Shown: positions 17,031 to 26,144 of the stretch, piece after piece | Position numbering within the stretch: position 1 is the stretch's first letter | Layout of the letters: the number at the start of each line of letters is the position of its first letter | From: Pelagibius sp028280305 | GTDB taxonomy: Bacteria; Pseudomonadota; Alphaproteobacteria; Kiloniellales; Kiloniellaceae | Reading direction: 5' to 3' (one strand) | Length of the DNA: 64,000 nucleotides | Assembly (NCBI RefSeq): GCF_965233615.1 | Contig: NZ_OZ247495.1 | Translations under genes and position numbers: made by a program | Notes under the pieces: generated by a model | Seen by the model: the letters and a program-made list of their open reading frames with translations, nothing else | Databases searched by the model: none | Told to the model about the DNA's origin: nothing

Positions 17031-19814
17031 TTATTCCGCCGCGACGAAAGCCTCGATCTTCTCGACCTTGGCGGCGCAGAACTTGAACTCCGGGATCTTG
17101 CCGAAGGGATCGAGCTGCGGATTGGTCAGCATGTTCGCCGCCGCCTCGTTGAAGCAGAAGGGGATGAAGACCATCCCCTCCGGCACGTCGCGGTCGGCGC
17201 GCACGGTCAGGGCAATCTCGCCACGCCGCGTGCCGACCTTCACCATGTCGCCGGCCTGCAGGCCCATTATGGAAAGCTGGCGCGGGTTGAGGCTGGCCAC
17301 CGCCTCCGGCTCCAGGCTGTCGAGCACCGAAGCCCGGCGGGTCATAGCGCCGGTATGCCAGTGTTCCAGCATGCGGCCCGTGGTCAGCACCAGGGGATAG
17401 TCGTCGTCCGGCAACTCGTCCGGCGGCACCAGCCCGGCGGGCACGATCTTCGCCCGGCCGTCGCCGGTCGGGAAACCCTCGGCAAAGAGAATCTCGTTGC
17501 CCGGCACGTCAGGACCGTCGACCGGATAGGTCACTGCGTCCTCGCTGACCAGGCGATTCCAGGAGATGTTCTGCAGCGAGGGCATGACCTCCACCATTTC
17601 GGTGAAGACATCCTTGGGGTGGCTGTAGGACCAGTCGAGACCCAGGCGTGTCGCTAACTCCTGGATCAACTCCCAGTCCTGGCGCGCCTCGCCCGGCGGT
17701 TCGGCGACGGGCCGCGCCAACTGAACCTCGCGGTTGGTATTGGTGAAGCTGCCCCATTTCTCGGCATGGGCCGAGGCCGGCAGGATGACATCGGCATGCC
17801 AGGCGGTCTCGGTCAGGAAGATATCCTGCACGACGAGGTGCTCCAGTTTCGCCAGGGCCTGACGCGCATGGGCCTGATCGGGATCGGACATGGCCGGGTT
17901 CTCACCCATGATGTACATGCCCCTGATCTGGCCGGCGATGACAGCGTCGACGATTTCGACGACCGTCAGACCGCGCTTGGGGTCCAACTCGGTGCCCCAG
18001 AATTCCTCATAACCCTTGCGGACATCTTCGGCCTCGACCGACCTGTAGTCCGGGAAGACCATGGGAATGAGCCCGGCGTCGGAGGCGCCCTGCACGTTGT
18101 TCTGGCCGCGCAGCGGATGCAGGCCGGTACCCGGCCGCCCGACCTGGCCAGTGATCATGGTCAATGCGATCAGGCAGCGCGCGTTGTCGGTGCCGTGGAC
18201 GTGCTGGGAAATGCCCATGCCCCAGAAGATGATCGACCGCTCGGAGCGGGCATAGAGCCTTGCCACATCGCGGATCGTAGCCGCATCAATGCCGCAAACC
18301 TCCTCCATCGCCTCTGGTGAAAACTCCTGCACCATGGTTTTCAGTTCTTCGAAACCGCTGGTGTGGGCCTGGATATACTGCTGGTCGGTCAGCCCCTCTT
18401 CGATGATGGTGTAGATCATCGCGTTCAACAGCGCCACGTCACGGCCCGGCTTGAATTGCAGGTGCGCATAGGCATAGCGATTCATCTGCTGGCCGCGTGG
18501 ATCCATGACCACGATCTTGGCGCCGCGCTTGGCGGCGTTCTTCAGGAAGGTTGCCGCCACCGGGTGGTTCTGGGTCGGCCGCGCCCCGATGATGATCATG
18601 CAGTCACTGTCTTTGGCCGCCGTGAAAGGCGCAGTCACCGCGCCGGAGCCGATGCCCTCCATTAGTGCCGCCACCGAGGAGGCATGGCAGAGGCGCGTGC
18701 AGTGATCAACGTTGTTGGTATGGAAGGCGGTGCGGATCAGCTTCTGGAAGAGATAGGCTTCCTCGTTGGAGCCCTTGGCGGAACCGAACCCGGCCAGCCC
18801 GGCTGGGCCGTTTTCCTCATAAACCTTCTTCAAACCACCGGCTGCGCGGTCGAGCGCCTCTTCCCAGGTCGCTTCGCGGAAGTGGGTCCAGGGATTAGTC
18901 GGATCGACCTGGTCGTCCCACTTCTTTGGGGCATCCTCGCGCCGGATCATCGGTTTGGTCAGACGGTGCGGCGAGTAGATGTAGTCCCAGCCGAAACGCC
19001 CTTTCACGCAGAGCCGGTTCTGGTTGGCCGGCCCGTTGCGTCCGTCGATGTAGAGGATCTTGTCGTCCTTCACATGCACCTTGGTCTGGCAGCCGACACC
19101 GCAGTAGGGACAGAGGGTGTCGACCGAGCGATCCTCGAAATGCACCCGGGTGCCGTTCTCGTCAAGCAGGCTGGCCTCCATCAGCGCGCCGGTCGGACAG
19201 GCCTGGACGCATTCCCCGCAGGCAACGCAGGTCGACTCGCCCATGGGATCGTCGAAGTCGAAAATCACCTTGGAGCCATGGCCCCGGAAAGCCATACCGA
19301 TGACATCGTTCACCTGCACTTCGCGGCAGGCGCGGACACAGAGATTGCAGTTGATGCAGGCGTCCAGATTCACTGCCATGGCCGGATGACTGACGTCCGG
19401 CGCCCAGGTCTCCCGCGCCGGGAAGCGGCTTTCCGTCACGCCGATGTCCGATGCCCAGTTCCAAAACTTGCTGTCCGGGTCGTGGGAGGTCTCGCGCTTG
19501 GGCTGGTCGGCGACCAGCAGTTCGAAGACCAGGGCGCGGGCCTTTTCGGCGCGCTCGCTGGCCGAGGTCACCACCATGCCTTCGCGCGGCTCGCGGATGC
19601 AGGAGGCCGCCAACACCCGCTCGCCCTCGATCTCCACCATACAGGCGCGGCAGTTGCCGTCGGCGCGGTAGCCCGGCTCCGGGCTATAGCAAAGATGAGG
19701 CAGCTTGGTACCCTCGCGGGCGGCGGCCTGCCAGATCGTCTCGCCCGGCGCCGCTTCGATCTCCCGGCCATCGAGGGTGAAGCGCACGACATCCTGTTTC
19801 GGCAAGGCGGTCAT
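17031..19814 (-). CDS. fdsA: NAD-dependent formate dehydrogenase alpha subunit (molybdopterin and Fe-S)
   Basis: Catalytic subunit that oxidises formate to CO2. The 927 residues contain, in order, an N-terminal [2Fe-2S] domain (CYSPEPGYRADGNCRAC), two ferredoxin clusters (CINCNLCVRAC and CVACGECVQACP), the bis-MGD domain [4Fe-4S] site (CPYCGVGC), and the active-site region RLCHASSV. The last shows a cysteine rather than a selenocysteine ligand. The C-terminal MopB domain ends with FKFCAAKVEKIEAF. The ATG at 19814 overlaps the fdsB stop (ATGA) and follows GGAG. No fdhD/fdsC-type sulfurtransferase or fdsD lies next to it. It probably disposes of formate made by the Frc/Oxc pathway. Confidence 0.94.
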   Translation of the reverse strand: MTALPKQDVVRFTLDGREIEAAPGETIWQAAAREGTKLPHLCYSPEPGYRADGNCRACMVEIEGERVLAASCIREPREGMVVTSASERAEKARALVFELLVADQPKRETSHDPDSKFWNWASDIGVTESRFPARETWAPDVSHPAMAVNLDACINCNLCVRACREVQVNDVIGMAFRGHGSKVIFDFDDPMGESTCVACGECVQACPTGALMEASLLDENGTRVHFEDRSVDTLCPYCGVGCQTKVHVKDDKILYIDGRNGPANQNRLCVKGRFGWDYIYSPHRLTKPMIRREDAPKKWDDQVDPTNPWTHFREATWEEALDRAAGGLKKVYEENGPAGLAGFGSAKGSNEEAYLFQKLIRTAFHTNNVDHCTRLCHASSVAALMEGIGSGAVTAPFTAAKDSDCMIIIGARPTQNHPVAATFLKNAAKRGAKIVVMDPRGQQMNRYAYAHLQFKPGRDVALLNAMIYTIIEEGLTDQQYIQAHTSGFEELKTMVQEFSPEAMEEVCGIDAATIRDVARLYARSERSIIFWGMGISQHVHGTDNARCLIALTMITGQVGRPGTGLHPLRGQNNVQGASDAGLIPMVFPDYRSVEAEDVRKGYEEFWGTELDPKRGLTVVEIVDAVIAGQIRGMYIMGENPAMSDPDQAHARQALAKLEHLVVQDIFLTETAWHADVILPASAHAEKWGSFTNTNREVQLARPVAEPPGEARQDWELIQELATRLGLDWSYSHPKDVFTEMVEVMPSLQNISWNRLVSEDAVTYPVDGPDVPGNEILFAEGFPTGDGRAKIVPAGLVPPDELPDDDYPLVLTTGRMLEHWHTGAMTRRASVLDSLEPEAVASLNPRQLSIMGLQAGDMVKVGTRRGEIALTVRADRDVPEGMVFIPFCFNEAAANMLTNPQLDPFGKIPEFKFCAAKVEKIEAFVAAE

Positions 19815-21514
19815 TTCAGCTCCTCCGGAAAATACTTGAGGACAGAGGTCAAAGGATTGGGCGCGGCCTGACCCAGACCGCAGATGGAAGCATCGCGCAT
19901 GACCTGGCAAAGCTCTTCCAACAGCGGCACGTCCCAGGACTTTTCGCCCATCAGCTTCACGGCTTTCTCAGTGCCGTTGCGGCAGGGCGTGCACTGGCCG
20001 CAGGACTCGTCCTCGAAGAACCGCATCAGGTTCAGGGCCGCCGCCTTCACGTCGTCCTTATCCGAGAGGATCACCACGGCGTGGGAGCCGACGAAGCAGC
20101 CGAACTTGTCCAGGGCCCCGAACTCCAGAGGCTGGTCGCCCATGGCCGCGGGCAGGATACCGCCGGAAGCCCCGCCGGGCAGATAAGCATGAAAGCTGTG
20201 ACCCTCGGCCATGCCGTCGCAGAACTCATCGATCAACTCCTGCACCGTGATGCCGGCCGGGGCCAGTTTTACACCCGGCGACTTCACCCGCCCGGAAACA
20301 GAGTAGGAGCGCAGGCCCTTGCCGCCGTTGCGGCCCTCCGCCGCGAACCAGTCCGCACCCTTCTCGACGATGTCGCGCACCCAGTACATCGTCTCGACAT
20401 TCTGGTTCAGGGTCGGTTTGCCAAAGAGGCCGACCTCGGCGATGTAGGGCGGGCGGTGCCGCGGCAGACCGCGCTTGCCTTCGATGGATTCCAGCATCGC
20501 CGACTCTTCGCCGCAGATGTAAGCCCCGGCGCCGCGCCGCAACTCGATCGGGCAATGCCTGGTCAGGCCCGCCGCCTCCAGCCTGGTGATCTCACGGCGG
20601 AGGACTTCGAGCACCGCCGGATACTCGTCGCGCATGTAGATGTAACAGCGCTCGCAGCCGACCGCCCAGGCGGCAACCAGGGTTCCTTCCAGGAAACGGT
20701 GCGGATCGCTTTCCAGGTAATGCCGGTCCTTGAAGGTGCCGGGTTCGCCCTCATCGCCATTGATGGTCATCAGCCGCGGGCCGGGGAAACCGCGCACGAT
20801 CTCCCACTTCTTGCCGGTCGGGAAACCGGCCCCGCCGAGACCGCGCAGCCCTGAGTGGGACAAGGCCTCAACCAGGGACTCCGGGGTACGCTCGCCGGCC
20901 AGGCAGGACCGCAGCAAGGCGTAGCCGCCCGCGGCGGCGTAGGCGTCGAAATCGCTGTAGGCGGGAATCTCGGCATGATGGTCCTGGTCGACCGCCGCCG
21001 TCAGGTTCTCGACCGTCGCGTTGTCGACGTGGCGGTGGCCGACCTCGGCCACCGGGGCGCAGTGGCAGCGGCCCATGCAAGGCGCGGGCACAACGCGAAC
21101 CTGATCGCCGACGGCTTTGGGCAGGTCTTTCAGGAGATCCTGGGCGCCCATCATCTCGCAGGTAATCGAGTCACAGACCCGGATCGTCAGCGGCGGCGGT
21201 GGCGCCTCGCCATCCAGCACGATGTCGAAATGGGCGTAGAAGGAGGCGACCTCGAAAACAGCCGCCATCGGCAGGTTCATCTCTTCCGAGAGCGCGCGCA
21301 GATGACGCGCCGCCAGATGGCCATACGCGTCCTGGATCAGATGCAGATGCTCGATCAGCAGATCAGGGCGTCGCGGCCGGTCGCCGAGCAACGCCTGGAC
21401 CTCCGACAAGGCCTCCAGGTCGAGCTGCCGGCCTTTGGGGGTCAGGGGAGCTTTGCGCCGGCCTGAACCTGGATGAATCTGCCGCTCAAATGGGCGCGGC
21501 GTTCCCTCTGGCAT
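19811..21514 (-). CDS. fdsB: Formate dehydrogenase beta subunit, natural NuoE-NuoF fusion
   Basis: Diaphorase subunit that passes electrons from formate to NAD. The 567 residues join two modules. Residues about 30-175 are NuoE-like with [2Fe-2S] cysteines 114, 119, 146 and 150. The rest is NuoF-like, with LGGAGFPTGKKWE and GDEGEPGTFKDR for FMN/NADH binding and C-terminal ESCGQCTPC plus CGLG for a [4Fe-4S] cluster. In Rhodobacter-type enzymes these are separate FdsG and FdsB; the fusion resembles the Methylobacterium type. The ATG at 21514 follows GGAGACGAG. A longer frame upstream is unsupported. It is coupled to fdsA by ATGA. Confidence 0.92.
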   Translation of the reverse strand: MPEGTPRPFERQIHPGSGRRKAPLTPKGRQLDLEALSEVQALLGDRPRRPDLLIEHLHLIQDAYGHLAARHLRALSEEMNLPMAAVFEVASFYAHFDIVLDGEAPPPPLTIRVCDSITCEMMGAQDLLKDLPKAVGDQVRVVPAPCMGRCHCAPVAEVGHRHVDNATVENLTAAVDQDHHAEIPAYSDFDAYAAAGGYALLRSCLAGERTPESLVEALSHSGLRGLGGAGFPTGKKWEIVRGFPGPRLMTINGDEGEPGTFKDRHYLESDPHRFLEGTLVAAWAVGCERCYIYMRDEYPAVLEVLRREITRLEAAGLTRHCPIELRRGAGAYICGEESAMLESIEGKRGLPRHRPPYIAEVGLFGKPTLNQNVETMYWVRDIVEKGADWFAAEGRNGGKGLRSYSVSGRVKSPGVKLAPAGITVQELIDEFCDGMAEGHSFHAYLPGGASGGILPAAMGDQPLEFGALDKFGCFVGSHAVVILSDKDDVKAAALNLMRFFEDESCGQCTPCRNGTEKAVKLMGEKSWDVPLLEELCQVMRDASICGLGQAAPNPLTSVLKYFPEELK

Positions 21515-21755
21515 CGATCTCGTCTCCGATCCTACAGCAACACGTCGGGGACCGTTGAAACGGCCTCTTTTGTCCAGGGGCGACAATAGACCCTCAGGCC
21601 CGATTTACTAAGGAGATTTGTAGCCTTACCGGCACCCAAAACTTGGCTATGACCGACGTTTTTGACGACTTTGAGACAGATCCGCAGGTCGCAGAGGGCG
21701 CGCAGAGGCAGCAGGGATTCCAATGCCTTCGCCCAGGGCGCTGCCATTGCCCCCC

Positions 21756-22634
21756 TCACGCTGCCCTGAGCGCCTGGCGGACCGTCTGGCCGATCTCGGC
21801 GGCCGAGGTGGCAACCGTGACCCCCGCAGCGCGCAGGGCCTCGATCTTCTCGGCCGCGCCCCCCTGACCGAAGACGTTCACCGTGCCGGCATGGCCCATG
21901 CGGCGTTCGGTCGGCGCGTGAACGCCTGCCACGTAGGCCACCACCGGTTTGCGGGACCGGTTGGCCTTCAGATAGGACGCCGCCTCTTCCTCATCGCTGC
22001 CGCCGATTTCCCCAAGAAGGACCACACAGTCCGTGTCCGGGTCCTGGAAAAAGAGTTCCAGGCAGTCAACGAAACCCAGGCCGTGCACCGGATCACCACC
22101 GATACCGATGGCCGTCGACTGTCCGAGGCGCTGGGCGGAGATCTGCTCAATCACCTCGGAGGTCAAGGACGCGGATCGCGAGGCGATGCCGACCTTCCCC
22201 GACCGTTCCAGATGGGCCGGCATGACCCCAATCTTGCAGCGCCCGGGGCTGAGGATGCCTTGCGAATTCGGCCCGATAAGGCGTGTTCCGGAACCCTCAA
22301 GGCGGTGTTTCACCCTGACCATGTCGAGCACGGGGATCCGTTCAGTCACGCAGACCACCAGCGGGAGTTCGGCATCTATGGCCTCGATGATCGCATCCGC
22401 CGCCGCGGCCGGCGGCACAAAGACCGCCGAAGCCGTCGCCCCGGTCGCCTCCACCGCCTCGGCAACCCTGTCGAAAACAGGCAAGCCCAAGTGCCTGCGC
22501 CCACCCTTGCCGGGCACGACACCGCCAACGACCTTGGTGCCGTAAGCGATGGCGCGCTCCATGTGGTAGCTGGCCTGTTTTCCGGTGAAGCCCTGGCAGA
22601 TCACCTTGGTGTCGTTGTCGATGAGGATCGCCAT
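21756..22634 (-). CDS. sucD: Succinate--CoA ligase alpha subunit-like protein (divergent SucD paralogue)
   Basis: CoA-binding subunit of an ADP-forming acyl-CoA ligase, 292 residues. The phosphohistidine is conserved (His248 in RMGHAG), as are GKGG (42-45) and GIGGDP. Several usual SucD positions differ: GPNSQG (121-126) replaces GPNCPG, and SRSASLTSE (152-160) replaces SRSGTLTYE. This suggests a paralogue with an altered acid substrate rather than the TCA-cycle enzyme. It overlaps the sucC stop (TAATG). The context of oxalate and formate genes and the shared operator make a dicarboxylate other than succinate likely. Confidence 0.82.
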   Translation of the reverse strand: MAILIDNDTKVICQGFTGKQASYHMERAIAYGTKVVGGVVPGKGGRRHLGLPVFDRVAEAVEATGATASAVFVPPAAAADAIIEAIDAELPLVVCVTERIPVLDMVRVKHRLEGSGTRLIGPNSQGILSPGRCKIGVMPAHLERSGKVGIASRSASLTSEVIEQISAQRLGQSTAIGIGGDPVHGLGFVDCLELFFQDPDTDCVVLLGEIGGSDEEEAASYLKANRSRKPVVAYVAGVHAPTERRMGHAGTVNVFGQGGAAEKIEALRAAGVTVATSAAEIGQTVRQALRAA

Positions 22635-23809
22635 TACGCCGCCTCCTTCCCGGCGGCAGCGGTCACCATGTCCGCCGCCTGCCCGACAGTGTCCGCAAAG
22701 CTGACCCGCACACCCTGAGCCTTCAGGATCTTGCGCGCCAACTCGCCGTTGGTGCCCGCCGCCCGAAGAATCAGCGGGACCCGCAACCCTTCCGACTTGC
22801 AGGCCGCCGCGATGCCTTCGGCAACGGTGTCGCAACGCAGGATTCCGCCGCCATAGATATTGACCAGAATCGCGGCAACCTTCGGGTTGCGCAGCAAGAG
22901 CCGGAATCCCTCGGCGACCTGGTTGCGGGTTGCCTCCGGCCGGATGTCCATGAAATCCGCCGGCTCGCCACCGCGCTGTTTCAGAAGATCCACCGTCGCC
23001 AGGGCCAGGCCGGCACCGTTCACCATCACCCCGATGTTGCCGTCCAGATGCACGTAGTTCAGCGCAAAACGCTGTGCTTCCAACTCCGTCGGATCGAGGT
23101 CCTCTTCATCGCGCAACACCGCCAGATCCTGATGACGGAACAAAGCGTTGTCATCCAGGATCATCTTCACGTCGAGCGCCGTCAGAGAGCCGTCGTTGGT
23201 GAGGGCCAGCGGATTGATTTCGATAAGACTGGCGTCGAGATCATGAAAAGCCTTGCAGACCGCTTTCATGATCTCCACCGCCTGAGCGCGCGCCGCACCG
23301 TCGAGCCCAAGCCGGGCAGCGAATTCCGCCGCCGTCCCTTCGGCGAGGTCCGTGGCCGGGTCGACCGTTAGCTGCAACATCGCTTCCGGGGCGGCTGCCA
23401 TGCGGTCTTCTATGTCGCTGCCCCCGTGTTTTGCCGCGATCAGCGATACCCGCCCCAAGCTGCGGTCCACCAGCGCGGCGAGATAGATTTCGCGGGCGGC
23501 GCCGACCGCTTGTTCCACATAGACCTTGCGGACCAGCTTGCCCCGGGCGCCGGTTTGCGGCGTCACCAGCCGCTGCCCCAAGAGAGCTTCAGCGGCCGTA
23601 CCGACAGCCTCGCTGCTGGAGGCCATGCGGACCCCGCCGGCGTCATGACGCCGCCCGGCATGGATCTGGGCTTTCACCGCCCAGCTGGCCCCGCCGAGAG
23701 CCTCGGCCGCCGCGACAGCTTGTTCCGCGGTCGACACCACCTTGCCCTTGGGACAAGGCACGCCAAAGCGGCTCAACAGCTCTTTTGCCTGGTATTCGTG
23801 AAGGTTCAT
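22634..23809 (-). CDS. sucC: Succinate--CoA ligase beta subunit-like protein (divergent SucC paralogue)
   Basis: ATP-grasp subunit of an ADP-forming acid-CoA ligase, 391 residues. The family frame is clear: MNLHEYQAKELL at the start, VKAQIHAG (45-52), LIEINPL (195-201) and VNGAGLALAT (263-272). However, the usual DVGGGA is DIRPEA (288-293), and NIFGGIxRCD is NIYGGGILRCD (317-327) with one extra glycine. Both lie near the carboxylate/CoA pocket in known structures. It could be a malate-CoA ligase relative, but it lacks that group's sequence there as well. A perfect palindrome lies 81 bases upstream of the start. Confidence 0.82.
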   Translation of the reverse strand: MNLHEYQAKELLSRFGVPCPKGKVVSTAEQAVAAAEALGGASWAVKAQIHAGRRHDAGGVRMASSSEAVGTAAEALLGQRLVTPQTGARGKLVRKVYVEQAVGAAREIYLAALVDRSLGRVSLIAAKHGGSDIEDRMAAAPEAMLQLTVDPATDLAEGTAAEFAARLGLDGAARAQAVEIMKAVCKAFHDLDASLIEINPLALTNDGSLTALDVKMILDDNALFRHQDLAVLRDEEDLDPTELEAQRFALNYVHLDGNIGVMVNGAGLALATVDLLKQRGGEPADFMDIRPEATRNQVAEGFRLLLRNPKVAAILVNIYGGGILRCDTVAEGIAAACKSEGLRVPLILRAAGTNGELARKILKAQGVRVSFADTVGQAADMVTAAAGKEAA

Positions 23810-23889
23810 GGTCCGCCCGCCCCTTTGTCGTTCTTATGGAAAAACAGGGCCTAAGGCCGCTCTCTAGCCTCAGTGCTTCAACGCTCAAT

Positions 23890-23914
23890 CTTCTGGTATA
23901 TGGTATACCAGAAG
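23890..23914. promoter_or_regulatory. Candidate GntR operator upstream of sucCD (site 1)
   Basis: A perfect inverted repeat of CTTCTGGTATA with a TGG centre (11+3+11 bases) lies 81 bases before the sucC ATG. On the minus strand it overlaps a plausible promoter. Its core GGTATA-N3-TATACC recurs with the same spacing upstream of tctC (27275) and, partly degenerate, upstream of gntR (36066). FadR-type GntR regulators commonly bind TNGTNNNACNA-like palindromes, which fits. The link to the regulator at 35318 is inference. Confidence 0.72.
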
Positions 23915-23984
23915 ACAGCAAACGGCAATCTCTTTCTCTTGGCCCCTGCCCCAAATCCAAACCCCGGCCTGAAGAGCGCTGCCC

Positions 23985-25502
23985 TCAGGCTGCTCTGTCT
24001 GAACCGCCACGCACCCGGTCACGGATCAGCTTGAAGAGGGGCATCAGGATCAGAATGATCGCGATTACAGTGATCGTTCCGGAAATCGGCCGGGTCACGA
24101 AGATCGAGAAATCGCCATCGGAAATCATCAGCGATTGCCGCAGCTTCGGTTCGGCGATGGGCCCCAGGACGATAGCCAGGACCGCCGGCGCCAGCGGATA
24201 GTCCAGCTTGCGCAGAAGGTAGCCGACCACGCCGAAGACCAACATCAGCCAGACATCGAACAACCGCTGTGTGGCCGCATAGCCGCCGATCACGCTGAGC
24301 GCGAAGATGACCGGCGCCAGAATGGTGAAAGGCATCCGCAGCACCCAGAGAAACAGCGGGATCATGAAGACGTTTGCCAGAAGCGCAAAGAGGTTCGCGA
24401 CATAGAGACTGGCGGTGAGGCCCCAGACCAACTCGGGCTCGTCGACGAACAGCGTCGGGCCCGGAGTGATGCCCCATATCACCATGGCCCCCAACAGGAT
24501 CGCCGTTGTCGGCGAGCCCGGAATGCCCAGGGTGAGCATCGGCAGCATGGAACCGGTGGAGGCGGCGTTATTGGCCGCTTCCGGCGCGACCACGCCCGCC
24601 ACCTCACCCTTGCCGAAGTTGTCGGCGTTCTTGCTCGTCATCTTGGCGACGCCATAGGCCATCAGCGCCCCCGGGGTTGCACCGGCAGCTGGCAGGATTC
24701 CGACAAAGTAACCGAGGAAAGAGGAAGACACGGCGATCTTCCAGGTGCCCAGGAGCTCCTTCACGTTCCCCAGCATCCGGTTCACGGTGATCACCGCTTT
24801 TGACATCGTGCTGTTGCCGCGGCTGACCTCGATGGTCCAGAGCATCTCCCCGATGCCGTAGATGCCGATTGCCAGGACCAGGAAGTTGATCTGGTTCAGG
24901 AAGCCGTCAAGGTTGAAGAGCAGCAGCCGCGGCTCACCGGTTATGAAGTCGAAACCGACGGTGCTGAGAACCAGGCCGATGGCGATGGAGAAAATGGTTT
25001 TCGGGATGTCATCGCCACTGAGACCGACGAAGGTGGCGAAAGCAAGCAGCATAAGGGCGAAGATTTCCGGATCGCCGAAACTGAGCGCGACCGAAGCCAG
25101 CGGCGGTGCGAAGCCGGTGAACAGGATGACCGACAGGGTGCCACCGAAAAAAGAAGCGACGGCGGCCGCCAGCAAGGCTTTGTCCGCAAGCCCCTTCAGG
25201 GCGAGGGGCCTGCCGTCGAAGGTGGTGGCGACGGCGGTCGAGGCGCCCGGAATGCCCAGCATGATGGAAGAGATAGCCCCGCCATACATGGCGCCGTAGT
25301 AGATCGCAGCCAGGAAAATGATCGCCGACGTCGGCGGCACGAGAAAGGTCATCGGGACCAGGATCGCCACGCCGTTCACGGAGCCCAGACCCGGCATGGC
25401 GCCGATGAACAGACCGACGACGACGCCCAGCACTACCAACCCGAGATTCAAGGGTTGGAAGGCAATCAGGAAACCATCGAACAGGTGTTGAAGAATCTCC
25501 AC
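23985..25502 (-). CDS. tctA: Tripartite tricarboxylate transporter, large permease TctA
   Basis: Large membrane subunit of a TctABC-type secondary importer, 505 residues with about twelve hydrophobic segments. The TctA signatures are visible: GAMPGLGSVNGVAILVPMTF (residues 34-53), YGGAISSIMLGIPGA, and the repeat-like GILPAAGATPGALMAYG and TLGIPGSPTTAILLGA. It imports a carboxylate with the aid of TctC. It is third in the order tctC-tctB-tctA. The neighbouring oxalate genes and shared operator suggest oxalate or a related dicarboxylate as cargo, which is not proven. Confidence 0.92.
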   Translation of the reverse strand: MEILQHLFDGFLIAFQPLNLGLVVLGVVVGLFIGAMPGLGSVNGVAILVPMTFLVPPTSAIIFLAAIYYGAMYGGAISSIMLGIPGASTAVATTFDGRPLALKGLADKALLAAAVASFFGGTLSVILFTGFAPPLASVALSFGDPEIFALMLLAFATFVGLSGDDIPKTIFSIAIGLVLSTVGFDFITGEPRLLLFNLDGFLNQINFLVLAIGIYGIGEMLWTIEVSRGNSTMSKAVITVNRMLGNVKELLGTWKIAVSSSFLGYFVGILPAAGATPGALMAYGVAKMTSKNADNFGKGEVAGVVAPEAANNAASTGSMLPMLTLGIPGSPTTAILLGAMVIWGITPGPTLFVDEPELVWGLTASLYVANLFALLANVFMIPLFLWVLRMPFTILAPVIFALSVIGGYAATQRLFDVWLMLVFGVVGYLLRKLDYPLAPAVLAIVLGPIAEPKLRQSLMISDGDFSIFVTRPISGTITVIAIILILMPLFKLIRDRVRGGSDRAA

Positions 25503-25593
25503 GGGGACTCGCTCTCTACCTCAAAGTTGGTGTCAGACCCTCATGCCCCGGCCCGAAGGCAGAAGCGGAAATCGCCCTCTTGCCCCTGCGGGC

Positions 25594-26091
25594 CTAGAGA
25601 AAAATGTCGTACAGCGGAAGGAAAAGCGGTTCGAGATAGCCTTTCGGCATGATCACCCTCAGAGCCACATCGAAGAAGAAAAACACCACGACCGGGGCGG
25701 AAAGCGCGATCGCCAGCGTTGTCGTCCAGCTATGGCGCCCCAGGAAACGTATGTAGTAGATCAGGAAAAGCGGCAGCGCCCCGAAAACGCCCAGAATGTG
25801 GATGAGCCCGATCATCACGGTGACGCCGCCACCGACCAGGGCAAAGCGCTTTACGGCATCCCGATCCATAAAGGGTTGATTGGACTGCGACGGCGGGCTG
25901 GAGCGGCGGAACCAGTTGATGACGATCCAGACGCAGGACGCCAGCATGATCGCCGCAAGCCAGAAAGGAAAGGCACCCCCACCCGGCCCTTCGCCGGGCA
26001 GCCAGCCGATGGGAAGTTCCGCGGACTTCCACATCAGGTAGATGGAAAAGGCCGCCAGCAAGATAGCCGTCGTGAGTTCTGCACGGCGCAT
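25594..26091 (-). CDS. tctB: Tripartite tricarboxylate transporter, small permease TctB
   Basis: Small membrane subunit of the TctABC importer, 165 residues. Four hydrophobic segments can be seen (about 7-25, 43-60, 86-120 and 128-150), the usual layout. FPFWLAAIML near residue 41 is characteristic of TctB proteins. It lies between tctC and tctA on the same strand. Its function is structural support of TctA; sequence alone gives no substrate information. Confidence 0.88.
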   Translation of the reverse strand: MRRAELTTAILLAAFSIYLMWKSAELPIGWLPGEGPGGGAFPFWLAAIMLASCVWIVINWFRRSSPPSQSNQPFMDRDAVKRFALVGGGVTVMIGLIHILGVFGALPLFLIYYIRFLGRHSWTTTLAIALSAPVVVFFFFDVALRVIMPKGYLEPLFLPLYDIFL

Positions 26092-26144
26092 GATGGCGGC
26101 CCTCCCCTATCCCAGGATGACTTTTGTGGAACCGATGGCGTTGC

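Noticed and set aside
17031..19814. Possible selenocysteine in the formate dehydrogenase
   Set aside because: The active-site codon region reads RLCHASSV with an ordinary Cys and the frame has no internal TGA.
18684..19871. 395-codon plus-strand frame opposite fdsA
   Set aside because: fdsA has all its cluster motifs on the other strand; this frame has no recognisable domain.
21532..21759. 75-codon minus-strand frame between fdsB and sucD
   Set aside because: No ribosome site or recognisable pattern, and it lies in the leader of fdsB. I left it as untranslated sequence.
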